From positions 93,772 through 157,771 of the forward strand of contig MU266367.1 of assembly GCA_021014945.1 (NCBI GenBank): a stretch of 64,000 nucleotides of DNA, read 5' to 3'. The DNA comes from Leucogyrophana mollusca (Eukaryota > Basidiomycota > Agaricomycetes > Boletales). A model generated the notes under the pieces. That model saw only the letters and a program-made list of their open reading frames with translations, had not been told where the DNA came from and did no database searches. Below, piece by piece: positions 14,347-23,881 of the stretch; position 1 is the first letter of the stretch, and each line of letters starts with the position of its first letter. The translations under genes and the position numbers were made by a program.

Positions 14347-16081
14347 TGCTGGCAACTGAAACAAAGGGACATTAGCAGGGTCCAGAGCAAGGGACGGTTA
14401 TACGAGGCTGTACGAAGGACCAAGACTTACCGGCGAGGAACGGAGAATATGATGGCCGATGAGGAGTGACCTCAAGACGCATTTCCTTTAAATATGCATG
14501 CATGGGGGATCCACAGGAGTTCCCCGATGCCCGAGAGCCATTGTAGCCAACCCACTTCAGATCCGGCCTCGTTCGACCAAGGATCAAGTCTCTACCCATG
14601 CAGAAAATACTTATCGACTGTCATTGTGAGGTCGGCTACTGGAGACGACGTCCTTCTGGACATGGGTACTCGACGACTTGCGGCCTAAAAAAGGCGAAGG
14701 CGCATGGACGCAATGGGTGCAGGTCAGAACGTCAAGGCGCGGAGCTCAAGCTCAAGCAACTTCGCAGGCGTCGAAGCAGCGTCTGTGGATGCTCCTTGGG
14801 GTCAGGGTCGCATGAAAAAAGAATACATATATATTGTCGCGTCCTCGCGTCGATGTAGCCAGCCATAACGGACCCCGCCCTGACATGTCGACATGTCGTT
14901 TAAAACAGACCTGGCCCCAATGGTCGACGGGAGGGTACGGTAATGTCGGGTGCAATACCCGCCAGGGGCCGGGAGACCCGGCTACCCGGTCAAGGCGGTG
15001 AGGGCAATTGCCGTATTGTCCAATTCCTGGACATTCCCCGAGTCCCGAGTCTCGACCCCCAGCGACCGTCCACGTCGTACGTCGTACGCCGTCGCCACTC
15101 ACGACTCCTCGAAAACATTGCGCTACCCGCGCAAACCCCATCTCGTCTCAGCCCATACTCAAATTCAAATCTTTACCCAGAGTCCTCTCAGTACCGGTTC
15201 ACTGTGGCCCTCAACCCGAAATCATAATCATAACCGGAATTCGATTCGAATGACATGAGGTATTCACCACCGCATCTAAGGTACTGCCTAAACGAAAAAC
15301 GAAAAAGTTAAAAAGGGAGCCAATTTCAATATTACCTCTGCATGCATGTGTGTGTGTGTCTATATGTCACAGCGCCTCCCGTCCCCGATTCCCTAGACAG
15401 TCTTCCCGCCGAGAGCATACCCACAAAACCGACCCCGCCACCGCCACCCCCTGTAACCTCTCACCGCCCACAACCACCGACGCCCCGACGTCCCCCATCC
15501 CTTGCATCCCCGCCCTGCCCCTACGCGGCGTCTCCACACCGCCCGCGGCGCGCGGACAAGCCGTTTTGGGGGACGGGGTTGAGCTGGTGAGTCATGGTTA
15601 TTTGGTTTGGTCTTTTTGGTATTGGTTTTTTCGTTTGGGGTTTTGGGTACAGTCGGCACGGTGTGAGGTGTGTCGGTATTCTGGGTTTGGGTTTCGATTT
15701 GAGTTTGGGAGGTCTGATTGTCCTTTCGAATTCGCGCCTGCTTACTCATATCGTTGGCTGACGCGGGCGTGGTATTTGCGACGAATATCGTGTTACTGCG
15801 CACCGATGCGACTTGGTCGCGGTTTATCGTTGTGATACACAGCGGGCTGTTATGACGGTCGCGGAACGACGTATCATGGACCGGAGAAGCTAACGATTAC
15901 AATTATTCTACCCGTTTTTTATGTTCAGCGTCTGATGCATGAGGCCGAAAAGCTCATCCAAATTCCAGTCGGAAACCGCCTCTTCTCATCCTGATGTTGG
16001 TCGGAGTCGAACTTTTTGATGGCGATATCGGCAAACGTCGACGTACCGCCCAGCTCGATGCAGCCGAAGTTAACTTTCCAT
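14347..16081. other. Gene-poor stretch with copy-A-specific insertion
   Basis: Positions about 14347-14760 match block B. From about 14760 to 15960 there is extra sequence that B does not have. It contains a Pro/Thr-coding, CCACCGCC-rich segment (15360-15590) ending at a plausible GTGAGT donor (15588), followed by T/G-rich sequence. This looks like a displaced exon plus flank of some other gene, but I do not recognise the protein. No transposon ends or target-site duplication were identified by eye. Confidence 0.4.
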
Positions 16082-16800
16082 CTAGACATGTCCTTGGCTG
16101 CTGTTCCACACACTACTCAGATGATTCGCCCTCACAAAATCATACACCTTCTCCCAATCCCTGCACACGTGTGTGACCCCAATTCCATCCGTCCCTATCA
16201 GTTTCCCGTCGTCGTCGACGTTCAGAGGGTCCAGAGTTGTATCGCTTGCGCAAAGAACAGCCTGGCGTATGAGGTTGAGACAGTGATGAGTGTGGACGTC
16301 CGCGCTATTCGGCTCAATGACGGCCTTGCGAATCATTTGTAGACAGTGCATCTGGTGAAACATGCTGACTCCGAAAGCACGCCCTGCAACAATAGTTGAA
16401 CAAATTGAAGGACACGGGGTATGTGTCATACTTGCCTTGTTCTCCCAACCTGACGAACCCGTTCCCTCGCGGGAAGAGGTCTGTGTTACGCCACTCGGGC
16501 CAAGCTTCTGGGTTGGATACACCATACCGCTGGGTGTCTTCAATCTCGAGGGCCACATATGGCAGATTTATTGGAAGGCGAGTCGGGTGGTCATCTCCAA
16601 CGTAGCCTGAGCGGTTTGATGTCAGGTGGGCTGCGGGTCACGTCAATCGAAAGCAGCTGACTGTAATGGCTATCATCGACCAGCGCATGGGGCTCAGCGG
16701 TCGCTCGTTCGGCGCGTAGACGATATATGGTCCAGGCATTTAGACCGAGACTAAATGCCAACGTCGATAGAGCAATAAACAACGGCGTCACTCGTAACAT
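16082..16800 (-). CDS. UstYa-family (DUF3328) peptide oxidase
   Basis: UstYa proteins are membrane-anchored oxidases that cyclise or otherwise modify core peptides in fungal dikaritin RiPP pathways (ustiloxin, phomopsin, asperipin). Three exons: 16662-16800, 16436-16606 and 16082-16383, closing to 204 codons (203 residues). A single membrane anchor (about residues 4-24) precedes YVGDDHP (48-54) and LEIEDTQRYG. Both diagnostic motifs are intact: HQMHC (113-117) and HTHHC (134-138). The second intron (16384-16435) has a GC donor, GCAAGT, the strong consensus for GC-AG introns, and is needed to keep frame. Start chosen at 16800 because it places the anchor at the N-terminus. The gene is divergent from the peptide precursor at 17858, about 1.06 kb apart. 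Substrate pairing is inference. Confidence 0.85.
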
Positions 16801-17788
16801 TTTGGAATGTAGCCTGCTGTGGAGTCCCTGCACTGTGACTTACGGGGCGCGAGGGACTCGGCGTCTATTGTACAAATGCTGCAGTTGGCTTTCCCGATGT
16901 CGGATCAGATCGCAGGTGCGTGGTGGAAGGCACATACACTGCTCTCTGATGGGGAACCTGAACCATAACATTCTAAATGTATCCTTAGCCGAGACTTAGC
17001 CTAGCTCAAATGATAGGCAGCCGTGATGACACTTCCAATTGTCATTCTCAACTGATAAAGATTATCCTGACTGCCAAAGTATAGCTGTTGCATGTATACC
17101 ATCTTCAGGGCTTCCAGATCGCTCTGGAGCTGAATCAGAGTCGAGGATCAAAAGGTGTCCATCAAACACAGTATCTCCCTGCTTTGATCGTGGAGGGACC
17201 CGAGTATCGACCTCCACGCCTGGCGCCAATCTGTCTGCATCCAAGGTGCCTATCACCGCCCCGCACCATTGTTGCACAGTTCTCAAACCCGTTTATGGAA
17301 ACTGGCATTCCCGTAAAACTGAGGATAGGGTATCACGACCCCGGGGGCCGGAAACACTCGGGGCATTCTTTCAATATCGTTTTATCGGTGCGTGACGTCG
17401 TGAATTCACTCATAGCTAACTGATCTGATTGACAGGGCAACGAGACTGCCGCCGTGCTCCGATGCGACACGGTGCTTTGGCACACAACTTGTTACGACGT
17501 TGCTCATTCAATGTCACAACAGGTCTCGAGGATGGCAACTTTCGCTCCCACCCCGGTAGAGCCACACAAACGATGGTGCAACATGTTGCAATAGTCATAT
17601 GTAGTATCGTCGAAGCCCGCGGAACAGCGTGTACTCGATCTAAAGGACCGCAAGAACAAGGGACGTGATGAGAATCCAGCCCTAGCACGCGCCATGGGCA
17701 CCAGGGCGCGCGGGCCTCGTAGGTATATTCCTGGAACGAACATCACAGTTGTCCAGAAAATCGGCGACACAGATTACCAGTGTGCTCG
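16801..17788. other. Divergent intergenic region, UstYa to peptide gene
   Basis: About 1 kb separating the divergent oxidase and peptide genes. No protein gene supported. Most of it also exists in block B (33965-34555), but a segment of about 400 bp (roughly 17345-17760) is present only here. It may hold a shared control region for the two genes. Confidence 0.45.
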
Positions 17789-17795
17789 TATAAAG
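17789..17795 (+). promoter_or_regulatory. TATA box of peptide gene 1
   Basis: TATAAAG, 69 bp upstream of the ATG at 17858. The same word lies at the same distance upstream of the copy-B peptide gene (34556), and TATAAAA lies 72 bp upstream of the third peptide gene. Such conserved spacing supports real core promoters. Confidence 0.65.
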
Positions 17796-17857
17796 GGAGC
17801 CGGGACAGGTAGCTCGACCCTCAACTCGCTCACATCCCAATCAATTCCATTACCATC

Positions 17858-18185
17858 ATGCAGCTCTCCCCCGCCATCATCGCGCTCTTCGCCACCTTGA
17901 TTACAGGGGTCTGTGCGCTCCCCTCTCCGGACGAGCGTAAGCAGGGTTGACATGCTCTTTGGTTGACTCTAACACTGGCGGCGCTCAGGTAATTTTGCGG
18001 CTGACGTGGCCAAGCGTGAGTTCAGTGACCCTCTCGATCCGTACTCGTGCTAACGAGTATGATCCCAGGCGAACCTGAGGAGATCTCCCACGTCAGTGCC
18101 GAGTGCTTTTTTTTGCAATTGACCAAGAACTCATACGAACTTATTCTAGCCTGAGGGTTACTACTATCTGATCAAAGCTGAATGA
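17858..18185 (+). CDS. Secreted mini-exon peptide precursor 1 (RiPP-like)
   Basis: Four exons: 17858-17936, 17989-18015, 18069-18091, 18150-18185, closing to 55 codons (54 residues). A signal peptide ends GVCALPS. Two dibasic or acidic-Arg sites follow (DER at the exon 1/2 border, AKR at the exon 2/3 border). In both, the intron falls after the first base of the Arg codon. The last part is EPEEISH then PEGYYYLIKAE, where the His-Pro junction is itself an exon border. The candidate core is the Tyr-rich tail; YLI fits the Y-x-I pattern of ustiloxin/phomopsin cores. It is divergent from the UstYa gene and duplicated at 34625. Fossil exons lie downstream. Being a RiPP precursor is inference from architecture and neighbour. 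Confidence 0.7.
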
Positions 18186-18480
18186 GAAGCGTGAGTTCTA
18201 TCACGATGGTCTTGTTCGTCTTGACGTTATGAATGTGGATGTTCCTCAGGTGATGCATGATGCTGTAGTCTAGAAGGTGAGTTCATTGTTGCTGATTCCA
18301 GAGGGCGCTGCTAATATCAATGGTCCCAGTGATTCAGCGAACCATGTCAGTCTTTCGGCGATGAACATCGTTGGACACTGTGCTCAACATATACTGATTC
18401 GTCCTGTAGTAGGATGTGCATGACTGTGGACCTGAAGTCGGACAGGAACTGGGTTTGCCAAGAGGCTGAAATCACCGCGT
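18186..18480 (+). pseudogene. Fossil exons downstream of peptide gene 1
   Basis: After the stop at 18183-18185 the sequence still shows the donor and acceptor pattern of the family: GTGAGT at 18191, TCAG before 18250, another GTGAGT near 18276, CCCAG near 18329 and GTCAGT near 18346. The short blocks between them resemble the repeat exons of the gene at 23155 (the TGATTCAGCG block is like its second exon), but contain stops and frame breaks. The ancestral precursor therefore probably had further units that have been lost. Confidence 0.5.
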
Positions 18481-18767
18481 TTTTCTCAAATTTATGCTCT
18501 CGTTCACTTCATTCCGAGATTCGTATGAACATCCAATGTACTTTGTGTATCTTCGTCCACCTATCGTGATCGACCATTAACGGACTCCACTTCGAGCTTT
18601 CTGAAACGAGCCGAATGCCACTCCGGGAAATGCCGATCGGCGAATCCCCCAGGACAGCTTCAGTTAACTGCCCAATAGTATCCGCTCGCCAATAACTTCT
18701 GCTGCTCCCTACACCTTGACATCAGTTTCCTCTCATCGTCTACTTTTGGAACGTTAACATTCGCCCC

Positions 18768-21557
18768 GCTCTTGTGAATGATGGGGTGGTCTGGCGTAGG
18801 TGTGGGCAGCAATATGTTTGCGTCCGTTGCGCTCTGAGTCTGTTCAAATCCACACCGAAGCCCTCAACCCGACGATGCTACTCCTGCGAGATCTAAGCTT
18901 ATGCTATGCTATTCAAGATAACGCTCTCTCTGCTGGATTTTTAATACATGGCATCTACCGGAAGACAAGTCAAACGCTTGTTTGCAGCGTAGTCTCGGTT
19001 GGGTCAACTTCAGGTGGGCTCTCTGTTGTCCTTCGAATCTTTGAAACGACTGAGCGTAGGCCCGGGAGCGACTCGCTATCAACGAAAACACCGGATTCTG
19101 TGTTTTCCCTCTCGTAAATTTGGTGACATACACGTAGCTGGAGGTTTAGCGAGACCAATGCGATGCCATCACTCTCGATGTGACCTATCATGAAGTGCCT
19201 GCATCCAGGGAGCGGGGCAATTGTCGATGAGCACTGCAGCAGGCGACTAACGCGGCTATACTACTCCTGCGCTGGGTCATATCAAAGGTGTGTGATAGCG
19301 ATAGATTGGTCTAGGCAGAACTCTGACCTGTATAATTATCTGAGCGTCAGTCTCTCTCTGGAGTCCCACATGCCAGTGTACAGGTAGGCAGCGTGACAAT
19401 ACTTCCATTTGGCGCCGTCGACACTTCGCAGGTTTCCACTTCTTGCCAGAAGTAATGGCTATGTATATTCCGGGTCCGGGTCTGGATATTGTTTACAGTT
19501 GGCGAAACCCGCTCCACCATGCGGCTATCCTACACAGCGAGCCTCGCGGTCGCCAGGTCTCAAGGTATTGGCATGTTTTCAATTCACCTAACGTCAATGT
19601 TATACACGGGTATTTCGCACTGTCCAGACCTATTGATCGTAATTCAAGGTTACGTCGCCGACCATATCTATGTTTTTGGTCAAAGGCATTGGGGCTCTCA
19701 TGCCGTCGTTGGTATGTGATGATCTGCCGGCACTTGACTTTGAAGTCGCTCACCGATTTGACCAACGGCTTGAAGACAATCCCGACAAAAATGCCCGACT
19801 CATCAGTGGCGCATCTGACATGTCTCTGCTGCAGGGTAGCGAGTAGAGTCGAATAAGTTCACCGACTTTCTGGGTATCTCTGCATGGCCATGCGAACACG
19901 ATCAAGAATGCTGCACCCCACTGGCGGCGACCACGATCGCTTGAGCGCCTCTTAACATCACATCCTTTTGTTGATGTGGACTTGGCAAAGCACAGTGAAA
20001 GCAGGGGGAAATGGCCACGAACGGAGACGAAGAGTCAGCTCCTCCCAAAAGAGCCCTGAGGTTCCTATGTAGAACAATGAGCCGCTCAGCCTCCTTTGCT
20101 TGTCAGCTGTTCTCGAGATCCTTTACGGAAGCTCGATGAAGCTCGAGATAACCGGCCTTTCACGGACGAGCTCATTCAAGAATATGTTTCTATGCGGAAG
20201 GTATGTACTTCTCGAGACCTTCCCGAATGCTGGTTCTACTTGCATACCTTTCTACACTTTTGCCAGTCGCCCATGTCGGTTTTGCAGAACTGAATCTATG
20301 GAGTCAAACTCGCACTCAGCGCGGGGCGATGCACTTTTCTCAACAGATCAAGGGTCACTGGCGTCTCTTTCTGGGCGGTTGAACGGGGGATCTAAAAACT
20401 CAAATCTGAACATCTGAACTGACGGAAATCTCCATGATCGGCAGCGTAAGTTTACACAAGGAGCACGACTGGATACGCTGGTAATTTCAGATTTCATGTT
20501 TCTTTTTCTCCCACTTAAATCTTGCTCGGCCCGAAGGACGATTCCAGCTGCTGAAAATCCAGTAACCAAGTAACTAAGCTCTTAAGTTAGGTGGGTTTTG
20601 CGCAAACCAATGTGAAGTATCGTTGATCCGAGAAGCATCCTGAGCTGTCTGACATGTTCAACCAGTTGTGCCTGACCCAAACGACTTTCTTCCAGAAGCG
20701 AAGGGCTGGATAATTCATATCGATAATCACGGATGTTTGGCTTTCTTCTACAATGAGTGAGGTACCTACCTGCCCCTAATTTCTACGAAGGCTGTCGGTA
20801 TCAACAGTGAGCCGCTGCCTTGCGCGAAAGTTCTCGGGCTGCTCAAGTCGAAGCTTCGACATCAATGCGGGTGAGGTAGTCCCTCATGTGGTGGAACCTC
20901 AAGCTTGAATCATCCATGGTGAGTGCATCAGATCTGACTTGTTCAAGTTGTTGTCCCTGCTCGGTTATGTGAATAGGGTTGACGAGCGCCGGCTGACCTG
21001 TAAACGCCCTGCGAAGCTCCGAATGGATATTTTCTCATGTACTTTTGGAACGCCCATGATCTCCCCGCGATCGTCCATTGCCGGGATGTCTTTAGTCTTC
21101 CCACTATGACATACCGCAAAAGGAAGTCAGTCACTCCTAATTCTTCAGTCCACTTCGTGTCTGCAGTTCTGATCCCCTTGGCTTATCAGATAATCTACCT
21201 GCATTACAGCTGTCAATGATATGTAATTGTTATGTTGAGAACGCCGTGCACTGATGAGGGTGTGCATAGTACGCAGGTAGGAGCAACTGCGGCATTAGCC
21301 ACACTCGTCTGGCGATTACTGCGACCTCGTGCAACGTGTTTGGTTCACAGGATGGGTCTACTCAGGGCATTCCGTGTCATTGTCACGTACATATGATCAC
21401 CAGGCCTGTTGAAGCGGAAGGGTCCACGTCAGAAGAAATGTTGCGACCGTGTTTGGATCGCATTAGCGCTCACTGCAAGGTATAAGTTGGGCAAGGATAT
21501 GAAGCCCAAGCCCACCATCGAAACTTACTGTACACCTCAGGGGAACACCGCCAAATC
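18768..21557. other. Gene-poor relic region
   Basis: No complete gene recognised. Many short frames on both strands lack family resemblance. A piece at about 20666-20758 encodes a WW-like stretch with GWIIHIDNHGCLAFFYNE, which resembles the WW-type motif of some uncharacterised agaricomycete proteins; it ends in a stop and I find no convincing continuation, so it is probably a relic. Nothing points to an intact mobile element. Confidence 0.4.
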
Positions 21558-22783
21558 ATGTCACTCCCGCCTCACTCGAAGATCGCTTTGCTGATCTGCG
21601 ACCCGACCAAAGAAGAGTTCATTGATTCCTATGGAAACATTACCAGCCTCTTTACCAACCTGTACACGAAGCTTCTGATTCAAATGACGAATCCCTCTTT
21701 TACGCGGTCATTCCTGCCCGCCCTGCCCGAAGTCATGAAGTCATTCCGTATCAGCGCGTTCAATGTAATCGAGGGACAACTCCCTACCAATGTCGACGAA
21801 TATGACTCGGTCATGGTTTCAGGTTCAGGTACGCTGGTCGTAGAGCTATCAAAGGTAGATACCTGACGTCGCAATATACACTAGCGCACAGCGTTAATGA
21901 TAGTGATGAGTGGATCAAGACACTCGGAAAGTTCTTGAATGAGACTGCGACGAAACACCCAAAGGTCAAGCTTATCGGTAAGTGCCGACATCTCTGACAG
22001 TACGCCACACAATTTTCGGCTTTCTGAGACACATCGTAACAGGGGTCTGCTTTGGCCACCAAATCATTACTCATGCTGTCTTCGGGAACCCGGTTGGAGC
22101 GAACCCCAAAGGATGGGAGATAGGACCATACGAAGTCACACTGACTGACGCCGGGAAACAAATATTCAGAGGTGCGAAAAGTTTGGTAAGTGCATTGATC
22201 ATGATGAGATTTCCCCGATGTCATACTGAGTAATGGAAACCGGTAGAATGTCGAGATGTTCCACCATGATGCTGTGTTCACTAGTGGTCAGCGTGCGTAC
22301 TTCAGGCAGCTATGCGCAGCGATGCCTTACGAGAAGAGCGTACCTGAAAACACCTTTCATATATGGGGGCACAGCGAGAAGACGGAGAATCAAGGCATTG
22401 TCGCATTGAAGAAGGAGGCGGAGGAGAAAGGCAACCTCAATGTGGACGACATCCAGATCTTCACTTCACAAGGCCATCCCGAGCTCACGCAAGGAATGAC
22501 GTCGTACTTGCTTGACCTGTTTGAGGATGAGATAGACGCAGACTCCGTTGCCGAGGCGCGTTCACGCATCGCGGATTTCGACGGGATCCTTGATTGGTTC
22601 CGGCTGACGATGTTCATGTGGGCATTATCGACTAGGCACTCGCTTGTTCTCTCCAGGCTACCGGTCCAGGTCACTCCCCCTCACGGTGTCAAGAACCCGT
22701 TCAAGGAAGCCAAGTTGACAGATGACAGGTTAAGGGTGAAGGCGAATGACCCGGATGAGAGTGTATTTGTGCTTGTCGTATGA
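21558..22783 (+). CDS. Class I glutamine amidotransferase-like protein
   Basis: Exons 21558-21828, 21885-21977, 22043-22185 and 22247-22783, in frame to 347 residues. The nucleophile elbow GVCFGHQI places Cys124, and the His-x-Glu pair is in QGHPE (His246, Glu248), so the Cys-His-Glu triad of GATase class I domains is complete. There is no synthetase domain, so it is a stand-alone fungal member. The family is often annotated as GMP synthase-like; some members act as gamma-glutamyl peptidases on glutathione conjugates. The last about 55 residues after DGILDW extend beyond the usual domain end and might instead reflect an unrecognised intron. It lies 371 bp upstream of the peptide gene at 23155 on the same strand; a role with it is possible but unproven. 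Confidence 0.8.
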
Positions 22784-23082
22784 TCCTGATCCAAATAGCT
22801 CCCTTGCTGTAGTGCTCGTGTACTTGTACAATGTGCTTCCCTAGGTCCATCAGCTATATGTATAAAAGTTGCAATCTTTGATGTGTTTCCATGGGGGTTT
22901 AGCGTACGACTGAGATCAGAGCGGGAAATTGTTTGTGAGCCGGTGTGTACATGACTGATAAGTCGGCTCAAACGCAGCCCGGCAGAGTAAATGCGACATC
23001 AAAAGGGTGTCGCAATGGATTGCATTGTCTGATTCGAACAGCAAGATTGTATCTAAAAATGTCAGCAGCGTGGTCCACCGGG

Positions 23083-23089
23083 TATAAAA
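23083..23089 (+). promoter_or_regulatory. TATA box of peptide gene 3
   Basis: TATAAAA, 72 bp upstream of the ATG at 23155, matching in type and spacing the TATA boxes of the other two peptide genes. Confidence 0.65.
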
Positions 23090-23154
23090 GAAGGCTCAGC
23101 TCAGACAGCTTGACTAGCAAGCCGCTCGGTTTCGAAGCCAAATCCGTTGATACA

Positions 23155-23732
23155 ATGCAACTCTCTCTCACCTTCGTCACGCTCCTTGCCGCTTTGACCG
23201 CAGGGGTATGCGCTCTTCCTTCCCAGCAAAAACGTAGGTCAAGCTGACGCTATAAGCGGCACCGCACTAACATTCACGGCGTTCAGGTGATTCTGCAGCG
23301 GGCCATGTCAGCAGCACACTCTCCCACCTTTGAGCTGGACTTACAATCGATCATAACAGAGCACAGGGTCCGTCGAGTATGACATCGCCGAGCGTGAGTT
23401 CAATCATTGTCGAAGGTAGGTGTTGTGCTGACCACCACATGAACCCCAGGCAACCCGCAAGCCCATGTCAGTACTGTTGATTATCGTCTTAGTCACGGGA
23501 CTCACATTGACTCATACCAATAGCCCCTTGCCGACTATATCGAAGCTGCGGATTTCGTGGATGAGAAGCGTAAGTGCAATGATTGTATCCTTTGACACTG
23601 TGCTGACAGCTGTGGACTTGCAGGCGATACAACGGAACATGTTAGTCGTCCTGGGGTAGTCTCTGTTTGACGTTGAGCTTACACTTTACCGATTAGCCTG
23701 TAGCAGCCTATGGATTGGGTGTCGAGAAGTAA
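23155..23732 (+). CDS. Multi-core secreted mini-exon peptide precursor (RiPP-like)
   Basis: Seven exons: 23155-23233, 23287-23306, 23360-23393, 23450-23466, 23524-23569, 23624-23640, 23697-23732. They close to 83 codons (82 residues). The signal peptide ends GVCALPS, then QQKR. Three units follow, each from a tiny exon ending in His (DSAAGH, NPQAH, DTTEH) plus a longer Tyr-bearing exon (with EYDIAER, DYIEAADF, AAYGLGVEK). Intron phases alternate strictly 1,0,1,0,1,0. Every phase-1 intron splits the Arg codon of a KR or ER site, and every phase-0 intron follows the His codon. This is the architecture of a Kex2-processed repeat precursor, with one unit per exon pair. It sits between the amidotransferase-like gene and the Myb/zinc-finger gene, all on the plus strand. 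Function inferred. Confidence 0.75.
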
Positions 23733-23881
23733 GCTAGGGGTAGTAGTGGAGCCGAGTAGATCGCGTGGCTGTGTTCAATGTGGCTGAAATGTGAGACAAT
23801 ATACCTAAAGAAATGAGACCTTCCGGCGGGTTCTGAGGTCTCGGGGTCTGTTGTTCGTTATCCTCGACGTTGTTGAATGCG

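Larger units (their letters stand above)
12891..18767. repeat. Segmental duplication, copy A
   Basis: By eye this block matches copy B (30460-35540) in the same order and orientation: ARP10 fragment, small secreted protein, UstYa-family gene, peptide precursor. Long stretches are nearly identical, for example around the secreted protein (14000-14260 against 32500-32780) and the peptide genes (17858 against 34625). Copy A lacks about 0.9 kb of ARP10 coding sequence and has extra sequence relative to B at about 14760-15960 and about 17345-17760. The right limit is where matching stops after a shared CTCTCATCGTCTAC word. Percent identity was not computed. Confidence 0.85.

Noticed and set aside
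15342..15835. Pro-rich frames in the copy-A insertion
   Set aside because: Two overlapping frames arise from CCACCGCC-type low complexity; no start context, no family match, and copy B lacks the segment.
18768..21557. Searched for a fourth mini-exon peptide gene or an intact transposon
   Set aside because: No signal peptide ending in the CALPS type, no TATA-ATG pair with the family spacing and no recognisable transposase or reverse transcriptase motif was found.
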